The notes: generated from the letters alone by a model not told the origin. DNA of 64,000 nucleotides from Marinobacterium rhizophilum (GCF_024397915.1 NZ_CP073347.1:2728001-2792000), one strand, 5' to 3'; shown: positions 42,267-51,981, counted from the stretch's first letter. Made by a program: numbers and translations.

Positions 42267-43103
42267 TCAGTGGTGGTGATCCAGCACCTCGGTACCGGCG
42301 CGCATGACCAGCACATCGGTTTCGGTGCGATCCAGAATATCCTCGGCCGTATTGCCAAACAGGGTGCCACTGACGCCAGCCCGGGCACTGGTACTGATCA
42401 CCAGCAGCGCAGCGTTCAGATCATTGCTGACCTGGCTGATCCAGAACTCGGCCGGCCCTTCGCCGATATGGTGCTGTTGCGGGCTCAGCTGCAGCCGCTG
42501 GCACAGTGCCTGGACCGACGCCTCTGCCCGGGCACTGATCAGGCTGGCCACCTGATCCTCGGCCGAAGCACCCAGCATGGGCGGTTCGGTGGCCACCACC
42601 GTATGCAACTGCGCCTGGGCCAGGCTGCAGATCAGCTGAGCGGTCCGCAATACCGACGTATCCAGCGCACGCTGTACCGCGCCATCGTGCAACGGATTGA
42701 TTGCCGCCAGTACCCGGCCACCAACCCAGGACTCCAGGCGTTTGACCAGCAGGACCGGCGCCGGCACTTCGCGCAGCAGGCGCCAGTCCAGTGGCGTCGT
42801 CAGGCCTGGCCTGCCGTGACCAGGATCACAGCCCTTTACCACCAGCGAGTAGGACTCGCGCACCCATTCCCTGCGCAGGGTCTCGAACAACGATGTTGTT
42901 GGGTCCAGCAAATGAGTCGTCCGATCACCGTGCTGCTGTGCCAGGGTATCCTCCACGCCTTGCCAGAGTGGCCGCGCGCCAAACCAGAGCACATCCAGTG
43001 GCTGGTCGGTCTCCTCGGCGACAAGGCAGGCACGCTGGAGCGCCTCCTGGCAGTGCGATCCGCCATCCAGCAGGACCAGAATTCTGTTTGGCGCCAATGA
43101 CAT
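42267..43103 (-). CDS. Tandem universal stress protein (UspA type)
   Basis: This 278-residue protein consists of two UspA folds. The first opens RILVLLDGGSHCQEALQRAC and lacks a clear nucleotide loop. The second ends with LLVISTSARAGVSGTLFGNTAEDIL, close to the G-2x-G-9x-G(S/T) ATP-binding pattern. GGAGG precedes the ATG. It begins 46 bp after the RND gene, so it probably ends that operon. Usp proteins help cells survive stress, often by binding ATP or partner proteins. The C-terminus is a run of three histidines. Confidence 0.88.
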   Translation of the reverse strand: MSLAPNRILVLLDGGSHCQEALQRACLVAEETDQPLDVLWFGARPLWQGVEDTLAQQHGDRTTHLLDPTTSLFETLRREWVRESYSLVVKGCDPGHGRPGLTTPLDWRLLREVPAPVLLVKRLESWVGGRVLAAINPLHDGAVQRALDTSVLRTAQLICSLAQAQLHTVVATEPPMLGASAEDQVASLISARAEASVQALCQRLQLSPQQHHIGEGPAEFWISQVSNDLNAALLVISTSARAGVSGTLFGNTAEDILDRTETDVLVMRAGTEVLDHHH

Positions 43104-43149
43104 GGGCCCTTCCTCCGTCAATAGGCGCCACAGGCGCCAGGGCAACCGC

Positions 43150-45531
43150 TCAGGACAGCAGGTCGCTGGTTTCCTTTTGCGCCACCGTCGAGCCGGTATG
43201 GCGATAGAGCACACAGGTCAGCGCCGGCAGCAGTATCAGCGCACCCAGCATGTTCCACAGGAACATGAAGGTTAGCAGTATTCCCATATCAGCCTGGAAC
43301 TTGATGGGTGAAAGCACCCAGAGCACCACACCAATCGCCAGGGTCAGACCGGTAAAGGCAACCGATTTGCCGGTGGTGCGCAGCGTCGCCAGGTAGGCAT
43401 CCGGCAGGCTATGCCCCTGCAGCAGGTAGCTGTTCAGCTTGGTATAGATATAGATACCGTAATCCACGCCTATGCCCACCCCCAGGGCGATCACCGGCAG
43501 TGTCGCCACCTTGACGCCGATACCGAGCCTGGCCATCAGCGCCTGGCACAGCAGGGATGTCAGCGCCAGCGGCAGAATGATGCACAGCACCGTACGCACC
43601 GAGCGGAAGGTCAGCAGACAGAGCAGGCTTACAACGCCATAAACCCACAGCAGCATCTTGTACTGCGCCGTGCTGATCACCTCGTTGGTAGCCGCCTCGA
43701 TACCAGAGTTGCCCGCGGCCAGGCGAAACTGGATCTGGTCGCTGTCGTGCTCGGCGGCAAAGGCTTTCACGCTGTCCGTGACGCGGGTCAGGGTTTCGGC
43801 CTTGTGGTCATCCAGGAACATGATCAGCGGCAACAGCGAGCAGTCCCCGTTCATCAGACCGCCGGGCACGTAAGCCAGGGAGGCATTGATCACAAACTGG
43901 TTGCGGCTCACGGAGCGCCACTTCAGGCTGCCTTCGTTCAGCCCCGCCGTCACCCGCTCGGAGACATCCGCCAGCGACAGGCTGGACTGCACCCCGGGCA
44001 CATTTGTGAGGTATTGCTGGAATCGATCGACCAGCTCAAGCGTTTTGAAACTGGCGCACTGCTCCGCCGCGGTGGTCACCATCACCACAAAGACATCGCT
44101 GGAAGTCGAGTAGTGGTCGGTCACAAAGGCATTGTCCAGGTTGTAACGCGAGTCCTTGCGCAGCTCCGGCGCGCCGGAGTCCAGGTCGCCGATTTTCAGC
44201 GAGGAACTGGCCTGCAGCCCCGCGACCGCCAGTATGCCGGCGATCAGCAGCGCCACGGCGGCTCCCCGGGGCCTGGCAAAGACCGTCAGAATGGCCCAGC
44301 GCGAGTGCACCGCCTCCCCGCTGCGCTGCGCCCGCTGTATGGCCCGCGCGCCCACACCACACCAGGACATCAACAGGGGCAACAGCAGCAGGTTGGTCAG
44401 GATAATCACGGCGACCCCGACAGATGCAGCAACCGCCAGATCCTGGATCACCTGGATCTGAATCACCAGCAGGGTCACAAAGCCCAGGCCATCGGACAGC
44501 AGCGCCGTCAGGCCCGGTATATAGAGTGCGCGAAAGGCCCGGCGCGCCGCCAGCAGGCTGTCGGCGCCCTGCGCTGCTTCCTGGGCCACGGTATTCACGA
44601 TCTGCACACCGTGGCTCACGGCAATGGCAAACACCAGAAAAGGCACCAGCATCGAGTACGGGTCCAGCCCGTAGCCGAGCAAACGCAGCAGGCCAAGCTG
44701 CCAGATGACCGCCACCAGGGAGCAGGCCAGGGGTATCAGGGTGCCGGAGACACTGCCGGAATACAGGTACAGCAGCACCAGGGTGACCGCGAAGGCCACG
44801 GCAAAAAACAGCGCCACGTCCCTCGCACCGTCGATCAGATCCCCCACCACCTTGGCAAAGCCGGTGATATGAATGCGAATGCCTTCGGATTCGTAGGGCT
44901 GACGCACCAGGGTTTCCAGCAGATGGGACAGTTGCTGGTAGTCCAGTGCCGCACCGGTTTCAGGATCACGGTCGAACAACGGCACCTGCACAATGGCCGA
45001 ACCGAAATCGTTGGCCACCAGGCGACCGACCTGGCCCGAGCGCAAAATGTTGGTGCGCAGCTGTTCCAGTGATCGCGCCGAGCCGTCATAGTCATCGGGA
45101 ATCACCGGCCCGCCGACAAAGCCCTCTTCGGTGACCTCGGTCCAGCGCACATTGGGCGTCCAGATCGAGGCCAGCGCCGAGCGATCCACACCGGGCAGGA
45201 AGAACAGCTCGTCGGTCACCCGGCGCAGCTTGTCCTGGTAGCCTGGCGTGAAAATATCGCCGTCGGTCGCCGCCACCACGACGCGCAGGCTGTTCCCCAG
45301 CCCCGCCAGGTCATCGCGGTAGTTCAGGTAATTCTCGACATAGGGATGCTCGGTGGGAATCATCTTGACAAAGCTGGCGTCGGGCCTGATCTGGCTCGCC
45401 TGCCAGCCCAGCGCCAGGGTCACGGCCAGGAACAGCCCCAGCAGTGTACGGCGGCGGTGAAACAGCACACGCTCAATCAGCTGCTCGCTGCCTTTAACCA
45501 GGCTCAGTATCGACAGGGACATCCGTTTCAT
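43150..45531 (-). CDS. RND/MMPL-family exporter
   Basis: This 793-residue protein has two MMPL-type halves, each with one helix, a large periplasmic domain, then five or six helices. The second half has ALGVGIGVDYGIYIY, which matches the proton-relay helix with a key aspartate. It probably exports a lipid or other hydrophobic compound across the inner membrane without a dedicated fusion protein. The upstream YCF48-like gene overlaps its ATG by four bases, a pairing seen in other gammaproteobacteria. GGAGA lies before the ATG. The cargo is unknown; a nearby fatty-acid block could hint at a lipid link. Confidence 0.88.
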   Translation of the reverse strand: MKRMSLSILSLVKGSEQLIERVLFHRRRTLLGLFLAVTLALGWQASQIRPDASFVKMIPTEHPYVENYLNYRDDLAGLGNSLRVVVAATDGDIFTPGYQDKLRRVTDELFFLPGVDRSALASIWTPNVRWTEVTEEGFVGGPVIPDDYDGSARSLEQLRTNILRSGQVGRLVANDFGSAIVQVPLFDRDPETGAALDYQQLSHLLETLVRQPYESEGIRIHITGFAKVVGDLIDGARDVALFFAVAFAVTLVLLYLYSGSVSGTLIPLACSLVAVIWQLGLLRLLGYGLDPYSMLVPFLVFAIAVSHGVQIVNTVAQEAAQGADSLLAARRAFRALYIPGLTALLSDGLGFVTLLVIQIQVIQDLAVAASVGVAVIILTNLLLLPLLMSWCGVGARAIQRAQRSGEAVHSRWAILTVFARPRGAAVALLIAGILAVAGLQASSSLKIGDLDSGAPELRKDSRYNLDNAFVTDHYSTSSDVFVVMVTTAAEQCASFKTLELVDRFQQYLTNVPGVQSSLSLADVSERVTAGLNEGSLKWRSVSRNQFVINASLAYVPGGLMNGDCSLLPLIMFLDDHKAETLTRVTDSVKAFAAEHDSDQIQFRLAAGNSGIEAATNEVISTAQYKMLLWVYGVVSLLCLLTFRSVRTVLCIILPLALTSLLCQALMARLGIGVKVATLPVIALGVGIGVDYGIYIYTKLNSYLLQGHSLPDAYLATLRTTGKSVAFTGLTLAIGVVLWVLSPIKFQADMGILLTFMFLWNMLGALILLPALTCVLYRHTGSTVAQKETSDLLS

Positions 45532-46634
45532 TGTGCTGTCTCCGCAGGCAGTTCCTTGCGCTGAATACCACCCTCACCCACCAGTACCAGTTGCCTGCCG
45601 GCCACCAGGGCTGCACTCAGACTCTGGCGCGAGCGCTGCTCTGACAGCGGCGCGAAACCCGACTGATCCCCCGCCTGCAACAGCCCACCCTGCCCCAGCA
45701 GCAGGAGCTTTTCGCCCAGCGCCAGCGCGCTGTTGAGAGTGGCGGAACTGTCCAGCTCCAGTGCCTGCCAGTCCTCGCCGTTCGGGCTGTGGAACAGGTT
45801 GCCGCGCAAGCCCATCAGCCAGAGGCCGTCCTGTTCAACGATGGCAAAGAGAGAACCCTCATAGGGCGACTCCAGCGCCTCCCACACCTGGCCGCTGTCG
45901 CGGGAACGCAGCAGCAGGCCGGCTTCACCGGCGATGTAGAGATCACCTGAACGGGTTGCCAGCAGGCTGTTAAGGTGAAAACGATCCGGGTTGGGCAGGC
46001 GGTGTCCCAGGGTTTGCCACTGCTCGCCGCCATCATCGGTTCGCAACAACTGGCCGTAGGCTCCCAGTACAAAACCATGCAGGGGGTCAGCGAACCAGAC
46101 ATCCAGCAGTGGCATGCTGGGGCCATCCTCCAGCGCGAACAGGGCATCATCCAGCGCGAATTCGAGGTCTTCCAGCGCGACCGGGTCCGTATCCGTACGC
46201 AGGCTCAAGGCATCCAGCTCGTCTTCCAGCTGCTGCGCTCGCAGCGCATTGATGCGATTGCCATCCAGTTGCAGACGCCAGCTGGCGCCGCCGTCCGCGC
46301 TGTGCAGCACGGTACCATCGTGACCGACCGCCCAACCGTGCCGTGCATCCACGAACTCAACGGCGGTCAGCAGCACGCTCACGGGCACAGCCGCCTGGCG
46401 CCAGCTGTCGCCGCCATCATCGGAAAGCAGTACCAACCCCTGCTCGCCCACCGCCACCAGGCGCTCGCCGGCGCGGGCGATATCCAGCAGCAAAGACTGC
46501 GTTGCCCGCTGGGTCACCTGGGCCGGCACCTGCAAGCGGTCGAAAGGGGTCGCAGCAGACGCCGCAGATGTGAAAAGACTGCAACCGAGCAGCAGGCAAA
46601 GCAGCCGCATCGGACCCTGAACATTGAATCCCAT
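45528..46634 (-). CDS. Exported YCF48-like beta-propeller protein
   Basis: This 368-residue protein has a signal peptide (LLCLLLGCSLFTSAASA, cleavage before ATPF) and about six or seven BNR-like blades of the type LLLSDDGGDSWRQA, TVLHSADGGASWRLQ, LLRTDDGGEQWQTLG and LLRSRDSGQVWEAL. YCF48-type propellers assist assembly of membrane complexes in photosynthetic organisms; in heterotrophs they pair with RND exporters. It is translationally coupled to the following RND gene by an ATGA overlap, so a periplasmic partner role is likely. AGGGTA lies before the ATG. An inserted helical segment (about residues 125-160) interrupts the blades. Confidence 0.87.
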   Translation of the reverse strand: MGFNVQGPMRLLCLLLGCSLFTSAASAATPFDRLQVPAQVTQRATQSLLLDIARAGERLVAVGEQGLVLLSDDGGDSWRQAAVPVSVLLTAVEFVDARHGWAVGHDGTVLHSADGGASWRLQLDGNRINALRAQQLEDELDALSLRTDTDPVALEDLEFALDDALFALEDGPSMPLLDVWFADPLHGFVLGAYGQLLRTDDGGEQWQTLGHRLPNPDRFHLNSLLATRSGDLYIAGEAGLLLRSRDSGQVWEALESPYEGSLFAIVEQDGLWLMGLRGNLFHSPNGEDWQALELDSSATLNSALALGEKLLLLGQGGLLQAGDQSGFAPLSEQRSRQSLSAALVAGRQLVLVGEGGIQRKELPAETAQ

Positions 46635-46992
46635 AATGTACCCTTGTGGCCCCGCCCCCTGCCTGATTGACCGGCTGAGGGCGCGCCTCGCTTTATCGTT
46701 ATTATGCAGGGAGGCTGAACCGCGAGGTTCGGCCCAAATAACAAATCAACGTGCCAGACCGCCGCCCGGTCAGCCGTTGCATTCATGGCCCTGTTGTCCG
46801 AAGCATCAGTGATTGCCTGTCCGGGCTCAATGACAAAGGGCACCACATATCCTGACATTATCGATCATGCGCACGATTATGGCGGTCTACAATTGATTTT
46901 ATGCTGCAGACAAAGTAAACGTAGGCGGCGAGCGATAACAAGAAAGACCTGACAGGCGTCAGGCGCACAATAATCGAAGGGGAATCTCTGCA
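46635..46992. other. 358-bp divergent region with two hairpins
   Basis: This lies between the YCF48-like gene (minus) and livK (plus). A GGCTGAACC-GCGA-GGTTCGGCC hairpin with a GNRA loop is at 46713-46734. A second, CCTGAC-AGGC-GTCAGG, is at 46948-46963, 29 bases before the livK start, and probably lies in its leader. Promoters are expected here but no core was assigned with confidence. Confidence 0.45.
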
Positions 46993-48114
46993 ATGAAACA
47001 CTTTTCCAAGACCCTGCTTAGCGTGGGCACCGCACTGGCCATTCTGGGTTCAGCCGCTGCAGTTCAGGCTGAGACTCTCAAGATCGCACTGGCCGGCCCG
47101 GCGACAGGCCCGGTAGCCCAGTACGGTGACATGCAGAAAATCGGCGTCATGGCGGCGATTGAAGACATCAATAAGTCCGGCGGCGTGAACGGTATGCAAC
47201 TCGAAGGCGTGATCTACGACGACGCCTGCGACCCAAAACAGGCCGTGGCCGTGGCCAACAAGATCGTCAATGACGGCATTACCCACGTGGTCGGTCACCT
47301 GTGCTCCAGCTCCACCGAGCCTGCGGCTGATGTCTACGAGGAAGAAGGGGTGCTGATGATTACCGCCGCGTCCACTTCGCCGTCCATCACCGATAAAGGT
47401 CACCAGCTGATCTTCCGCACCATCGGTCTGGACAGCCTGCAGGGCAGCATGGCCGCAGAATACATTGCAAATACCGTCAAGCCCAAAACCCTGGCCATCA
47501 TTCACGACAAGCAGCAGTACGGTGAAGGCCTGGCACAGACGGTCAAGGACGGTCTGGAAGCCAAGGGCATTGAGCCTGTGATGTTTGAAGGCGTAACACC
47601 GGGCGACAAGGACTTCTCGGCGCTGATTGCCAAGCTGAAAAAGGAGAACGTCGACTTCGTTTACTACGGCGGCTATCACCCGGAACTGGGGCTGATCTTG
47701 CGCCAATCTTCCGAGAAAAATTTCAGCGCCCAGTTCATGGGACCTGAGGGTATCGTCAACGCGGACCTGGCGAAAATCGCCGGCGATGCCACCGAAGGCG
47801 TACTGGCGACGGCACCGAAAAGCTTCGACCAGAACCCCGAAAACAAAACCCGCGTCGAAGCCATTGAAGCCAAGGGCGAAGATGCTTCAGGCCCGTTCGT
47901 CTTTACCGCCTACGCCGCCGTTCAGGTCATGGGCGATGCCATCAAGGCCGTGGGCGACAGCGACCCTGAAAAAATGGCCGAATACATTCGCAGCAACAGC
48001 TTCGATACCTCCATCGGCAAGGTTTCCTACGATGAAAAAGGCGACCTGACCGAGTCCACCTTCCTGGTGTACAGCCTCCACAAGGATGGCTCGAAGACAC
48101 CTGCGGCCCAGTAA
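46993..48114 (+). CDS. livK: Branched-chain amino acid periplasmic binding protein (LivK/BraC)
   Basis: This 373-residue type I binding protein has a signal peptide (cleavage after VQA near residue 26) and the LivK/BraC pattern: LKIALAGPATGPVAQYGDMQ, the ligand-loop segment GHLCSSSTEPAADVYEEEGV, and FRTIGLDSLQG. It has CDPK and LCSS cysteines that may form the small disulfide of LivJ-type proteins. It should bind leucine, isoleucine, valine and perhaps alanine or aromatic relatives. It starts the five-gene livKHMGF operon and is separated from livH by a GC-rich hairpin, which usually raises binding-protein levels. Confidence 0.92.
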   Translation: MKHFSKTLLSVGTALAILGSAAAVQAETLKIALAGPATGPVAQYGDMQKIGVMAAIEDINKSGGVNGMQLEGVIYDDACDPKQAVAVANKIVNDGITHVVGHLCSSSTEPAADVYEEEGVLMITAASTSPSITDKGHQLIFRTIGLDSLQGSMAAEYIANTVKPKTLAIIHDKQQYGEGLAQTVKDGLEAKGIEPVMFEGVTPGDKDFSALIAKLKKENVDFVYYGGYHPELGLILRQSSEKNFSAQFMGPEGIVNADLAKIAGDATEGVLATAPKSFDQNPENKTRVEAIEAKGEDASGPFVFTAYAAVQVMGDAIKAVGDSDPEKMAEYIRSNSFDTSIGKVSYDEKGDLTESTFLVYSLHKDGSKTPAAQ

Positions 48115-48169
48115 ATAATTACAATAATCAGGCAGCCCGGGCCCGCGCCCGCTGCTGCCCCGAGGCCCA

Positions 48170-48186
48170 GCCCCGCGATCCGGGGC
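48170..48186 (+). other. Intercistronic hairpin between livK and livH
   Basis: GCCCCG and CGGGGC arms close a five-base loop, in a GC-rich gap of 130 bp. There is no T run directly after it. Such hairpins commonly block exonucleases and let the binding-protein mRNA outlast the permease mRNA; here it would explain how livK is made in excess. Confidence 0.55.
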
Positions 48187-48244
48187 CGGGCGCCGGTCGA
48201 TCCGTTGACCTGTGCCCCGGGCGTCGTTTGACCTGGTTTTTCTT

Positions 48245-49171
48245 ATGTCTGAAGCATCACTCTATTTCCTGCAACAGCTCATAAACGGGCTGACGATCGG
48301 GTCCACCTATGCCCTGATCGCCATCGGCTACACAATGGTCTATGGCATCATCGGCATGATCAATTTCGCCCACGGCGAGATTTACATGATCGGCTCCTAT
48401 ATTTCCTTCATCGTCATCGCCGGCCTGCTCGGCATGGGGATGGTGGCGCTTCCGGTTATTCTGATCATCGCCCTGGTGATCGCGGTCTTTATAGCCAGCA
48501 CCTACGGCTGGGCCGTCGAGCGCGTGGCCTATCGCCCGCTGCGCGGTTCCAACCGGCTTATCCCGCTGATTTCCGCCATCGGCATGTCGATTTTTCTGCA
48601 GAACTACGTGGTTCTGGCCCAGGGTTCGCGCGATGTTGCCCTGGCACCGCAGATCAGCGGCAGCTGGACCTTCGGTGATCCGCAGCTGTTCGAAGTGTCC
48701 CTGTCCTACATGCAGCTGCTGATCTGGGTTGTCACCGTCGTCTGCATGACCGCACTGACCCTGTTCATCTCCCGTTCGCGCATGGGGCGCGCCTGCCGTG
48801 CCTGCTCGGAAGACCAGGGCATGACCAATCTGCTGGGCATCGATACCAATCGCACCATCGCCCTGACCTTTATCATAGGCGCCGCGCTCGCCGCCGTGGC
48901 CGGCCTGCTGCTGGGCCTGTACTACGGTGTGGTAAACCCCTTTGTCGGCTTTATCGCCGGACTCAAGGCCTTCACCGCTGCTGTGCTCGGCGGCATCGGC
49001 TCCATTCCCGGCGCCATGCTGGGCGGCCTGATTCTGGGTGTTACCGAAGCCCTGACCTCGGCCTATTTCCCGTCTGAATACAAGGACGTCGTGTCGTTCG
49101 GCCTGCTGATACTGATTCTGCTGTTCCGCCCCAGCGGCCTGCTGGGTAAACCGGAAGTGGAGAAAGTATGA
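48245..49171 (+). CDS. livH: Branched-chain amino acid ABC permease LivH
   Basis: This 308-residue permease has the same length as E. coli LivH and a matching N-terminus (YFLQQLINGLTIGSTYALIA, then GMINFAHGEIYMIGSY). About eight helices and a cytoplasmic coupling segment near GRACRACSEDQGMTNLLGID, the docking loop for the ATPase, follow. I chose the ATG at 48245 because it gives the family N-terminus; no good ribosome site is seen, but T-rich leader is present. Its stop overlaps the livM start (ATGA). Confidence 0.93.
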   Translation: MSEASLYFLQQLINGLTIGSTYALIAIGYTMVYGIIGMINFAHGEIYMIGSYISFIVIAGLLGMGMVALPVILIIALVIAVFIASTYGWAVERVAYRPLRGSNRLIPLISAIGMSIFLQNYVVLAQGSRDVALAPQISGSWTFGDPQLFEVSLSYMQLLIWVVTVVCMTALTLFISRSRMGRACRACSEDQGMTNLLGIDTNRTIALTFIIGAALAAVAGLLLGLYYGVVNPFVGFIAGLKAFTAAVLGGIGSIPGAMLGGLILGVTEALTSAYFPSEYKDVVSFGLLILILLFRPSGLLGKPEVEKV

Positions 49172-50421
49172 TGCGCCAGAATTTCTACACCGCCTTTTTC
49201 GCCGCCGGCATTACCCTGATACTCACCTGCCTGATGGTGGGCGTAAAGCTCACTTCCGAGGGCACCGAGCTGCGGGTGGTCGGCGCCACTGCAGCCCAGT
49301 GGACCTGGATATTCGGTGGCATCGCCATCGTCTTTCTGTCGCAGCTCTTTCGTGACCAGATCAGCACCGCCACGGCCGGTATTCCCCGGCCGAACATGGA
49401 TAAGATCCTGCCGGCCGAGTCCGTGCGCGCACGCGTCAAGCCCTGGCTGATCGCCGCGGTCATTGTCGGCCTGGTCATCTGGCCCTTCATGGTGTCCCGC
49501 GGCGCCGTGGACCTGGCAACCCTGACACTGATTTACATCATGCTGGGCCTGGGGCTGAATATCGTGGTGGGGCTGGCAGGCTTGCTGGACCTGGGCTACG
49601 TGGCCTTTTACGCCATTGGTGCCTATACCTATGCGCTGCTGTCGAACTATTTCGGCTTGTCGTTCTGGGTCTGCCTGCCGATTGCCGCCATTCTGGCGGC
49701 GACATTCGGCTTTCTGCTTGGCTTTCCGGTGCTGCGCCTGCGCGGTGACTACCTGGCCATCGTGACCCTGGGGTTCGGCGAAATCATCCGCATCCTGCTG
49801 AACAACTGGACCTCCATCACCGGCGGCCCCAATGGCATTTCCGGCATCGAAAAGCCCACCCTGTTCGGACTGGAGTTCAACCGCCGCGCCAGTGACGGCG
49901 CGACAACCTTCCATGATTTCATGGGCATCGACTACTCCAGCAGCTACAAGGTGATCTTCCTCTACCTGATCGCCGTGGTGCTGGTGCTGGCCGTGCTCTA
50001 CGTCATCAACCGGCTGATGCGCATGCCAGTCGGCCGCGCCTGGGAAGCGCTGCGCGAGGATGAAATCGCCTGCCGCTCGCTGGGCCTGAACCGCACCGTG
50101 ATCAAGCTCTCGGCCTTCACCATAGGCGCGTCCACCGCCGGTTTTGCCGGCTGCTTCTTTGCCGCGCGCCAGGGCTTTATCAGCCCCGAATCCTTCATCT
50201 TCATCGAGTCGGCGATCATTCTTGCGATCGTGGTGCTCGGCGGCATGGGCTCACAGCTTGGCGTCATACTGGCGGCCATCGTGATGACCATCCTGCCCGA
50301 GCTTGCCCGCGAATTTCAGGAATACCGCATGCTGCTGTTCGGACTGCTGATGGTGCTCATGATGCGCTGGCGTCCCCAGGGTCTGTTGCCGAGCAAGCGT
50401 CCGCACATGGAGTTGAAGTGA
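49168..50421 (+). CDS. livM: Branched-chain amino acid ABC permease LivM
   Basis: This 417-residue permease has an N-terminal extension of two helices (residues 1-90) typical of LivM, then the LivM core: YIMLGLGLNIVVGLAGLLDLGY, RLRGDYLAIVTLGFGEI, and a docking loop AWEALREDEIACRSLGLNRT. It pairs with LivH to form the membrane channel. The start codon overlaps the livH stop by four bases; a second ATG follows immediately. It ends with RWRPQGLLPSKRPHMELK, and its stop shares a base with the livG ATG. Confidence 0.93.
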   Translation: MMRQNFYTAFFAAGITLILTCLMVGVKLTSEGTELRVVGATAAQWTWIFGGIAIVFLSQLFRDQISTATAGIPRPNMDKILPAESVRARVKPWLIAAVIVGLVIWPFMVSRGAVDLATLTLIYIMLGLGLNIVVGLAGLLDLGYVAFYAIGAYTYALLSNYFGLSFWVCLPIAAILAATFGFLLGFPVLRLRGDYLAIVTLGFGEIIRILLNNWTSITGGPNGISGIEKPTLFGLEFNRRASDGATTFHDFMGIDYSSSYKVIFLYLIAVVLVLAVLYVINRLMRMPVGRAWEALREDEIACRSLGLNRTVIKLSAFTIGASTAGFAGCFFAARQGFISPESFIFIESAIILAIVVLGGMGSQLGVILAAIVMTILPELAREFQEYRMLLFGLLMVLMMRWRPQGLLPSKRPHMELK

Positions 50422-51188
50422 TGAGTCAGTTATTGCTGGACGTGAACGCCCTGACCATGCGCTTTGGCGGCCTGGTAGCGGTCAATAGCGTCAACCTGAA
50501 GATAAAGAACCGCCAGATCGTCTCGATTATCGGCCCCAACGGCGCCGGCAAGACCACCGTGTTCAATTGCCTGTCGGGGTTCTATATCCCCTCCGATGGC
50601 AGCGTACTGTTCAAGGGCGAGCAGATCGCCGGGCTCAAGGATTTCCGCATTTCCCGCAAGGGGCTGGTGCGCACCTTCCAGCATGTGCGGCTGTTCTCCA
50701 ACATGACGGTCATCGAAAACATGCTGGTGGCGCAGCACCGACACCTCAATACCAACCTGCTCTCCGGCCTGCTCAAGACGGCGTCCTACCGACGGCTCGA
50801 GCAGGAGTCCATGGACCGGGCCGTCTACTGGCTGGAGCAGGTCGACATGCTGCCCTTTGCCAACCGCGAAGCCGGCAACCTGTCCTACGGCCAGCAGCGG
50901 CGGCTGGAAATCGCGCGCTGCATGGTGACACAGCCCGAACTGCTGCTGCTCGACGAACCGGCCGCCGGTCTCAACCCCAACGAGACCAAGCAACTGGATG
51001 AGTTGATCGTGCGCCTGCGCGACGAGCATGAAATCTCGGTGTTGCTGATCGAGCATGACATGAGCCTGGTGATGGGAATCTCCGATCACATCTACGTTAT
51101 CGCCCAGGGTACCCCCCTGGCCGATGGCACGCCGGATGAGATCAAGAACAATCCCGACGTCATCAAGGCGTACCTCGGAGAGGAATGA
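50421..51188 (+). CDS. livG: Branched-chain amino acid ABC ATPase LivG
   Basis: This 255-residue ATPase has Walker A GPNGAGKTT, LSYGQQRRLEIAR as the ABC signature, and Walker B LLLLDEPAAGLNP. A family-typical NLLSGLLKTASYRR insert lies between Walker A and the signature, and the C-terminus has the LivG pattern EHDMSLVMGISDHIYVI. The ATG at 50421 shares a base with the livM stop, and GGAG lies upstream; a GTG one codon earlier is also possible. It forms the ATPase pair with LivF. Confidence 0.94.
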   Translation: MSQLLLDVNALTMRFGGLVAVNSVNLKIKNRQIVSIIGPNGAGKTTVFNCLSGFYIPSDGSVLFKGEQIAGLKDFRISRKGLVRTFQHVRLFSNMTVIENMLVAQHRHLNTNLLSGLLKTASYRRLEQESMDRAVYWLEQVDMLPFANREAGNLSYGQQRRLEIARCMVTQPELLLLDEPAAGLNPNETKQLDELIVRLRDEHEISVLLIEHDMSLVMGISDHIYVIAQGTPLADGTPDEIKNNPDVIKAYLGEE

Positions 51189-51189
51189 C

Positions 51190-51891
51190 ATGCTGCAAAT
51201 CAACAAGGTAAACACCCATTACGGGCCCATCCAGGCACTGCATGATGTTTCGGTCGAGGTCAGGCAGGGCGAGATCGTTACCCTGATCGGCGCCAACGGC
51301 GCCGGCAAGACGACCCTGATGATGACCATCTGCGGTCACCCCCAGGCCAGCAGCGGCGAAATCCTGTTCGATGGCAAGCCCATCACCGGGCAGCCCACGT
51401 CACAGATCATGCGCCAGGGGCTGGCCATAGTGCCGGAAGGCCGGCGCGTGTTTGCCCGCCTCACGGTGCAGGAAAACCTGCACATGGGCGCTTACTTTCG
51501 CACCAAGGCCGAGTACGAGGAAACCCTGGAGGAAGTGCTGCTGCTGTTCCCGCGCCTGCGCGAACGCTTTGCACAGCGGGCCGGCACCATGTCCGGCGGT
51601 GAGCAGCAGATGCTGGCCATCGGCCGCGCCATGATGAGCAAGCCCCGCATGATTCTGCTGGACGAGCCATCCCTGGGGCTCGCACCCATCATCATCCAGC
51701 AGATCTTCCAGATCATCGAAAAGCTGCGTGACGATGGCGTGACCATCTTCCTGGTGGAACAGAACGCCAACCAGGCGCTCAGAATCGCCGACCGGGGCTA
51801 CGTACTGGAAAACGGCCGGGTTGTACTCAGCGGCAGCGGCCCGGACCTGCTCGACGATGAAAACGTGCGCAAGGCTTACCTCGGTGGCTAA
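51190..51891 (+). CDS. livF: Branched-chain amino acid ABC ATPase LivF
   Basis: This 233-residue ATPase has Walker A GANGAGKTT, a MRQGLAIVPEGRRVFARLTV Q-loop area, signature MSGGEQQMLAIGRA and Walker B ILLDEPSLGLAP. These are diagnostic of LivF. GAGAGGA lies before the ATG, which is one base after the livG stop. It ends the liv operon, and a strong terminator follows. Confidence 0.95.
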   Translation: MLQINKVNTHYGPIQALHDVSVEVRQGEIVTLIGANGAGKTTLMMTICGHPQASSGEILFDGKPITGQPTSQIMRQGLAIVPEGRRVFARLTVQENLHMGAYFRTKAEYEETLEEVLLLFPRLRERFAQRAGTMSGGEQQMLAIGRAMMSKPRMILLDEPSLGLAPIIIQQIFQIIEKLRDDGVTIFLVEQNANQALRIADRGYVLENGRVVLSGSGPDLLDDENVRKAYLGG

Positions 51892-51924
51892 GCCATGAAG
51901 CGTGATTCGTGATTCGTGAGTCAG

Positions 51925-51961
51925 AAAAAAAGGACGCTGCCAGTGGCAGCGTCCTTTTTTC
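51925..51961. terminator. Bidirectional terminator between livF and quiC
   Basis: A perfect 10-bp stem (GGACGCTGCC and complement, three-base loop) has seven A before and seven T after. It works for the plus-strand liv operon and the minus-strand quiC. Confidence 0.95.
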
Positions 51962-51981
51962 ATGCAGCATTCGCGAATGGA

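Noticed and set aside
43411..45072. A 553-codon plus-strand frame opposite the RND exporter
   Set aside because: It is an antisense frame in GC-rich DNA, without a ribosome site or recognisable motif.
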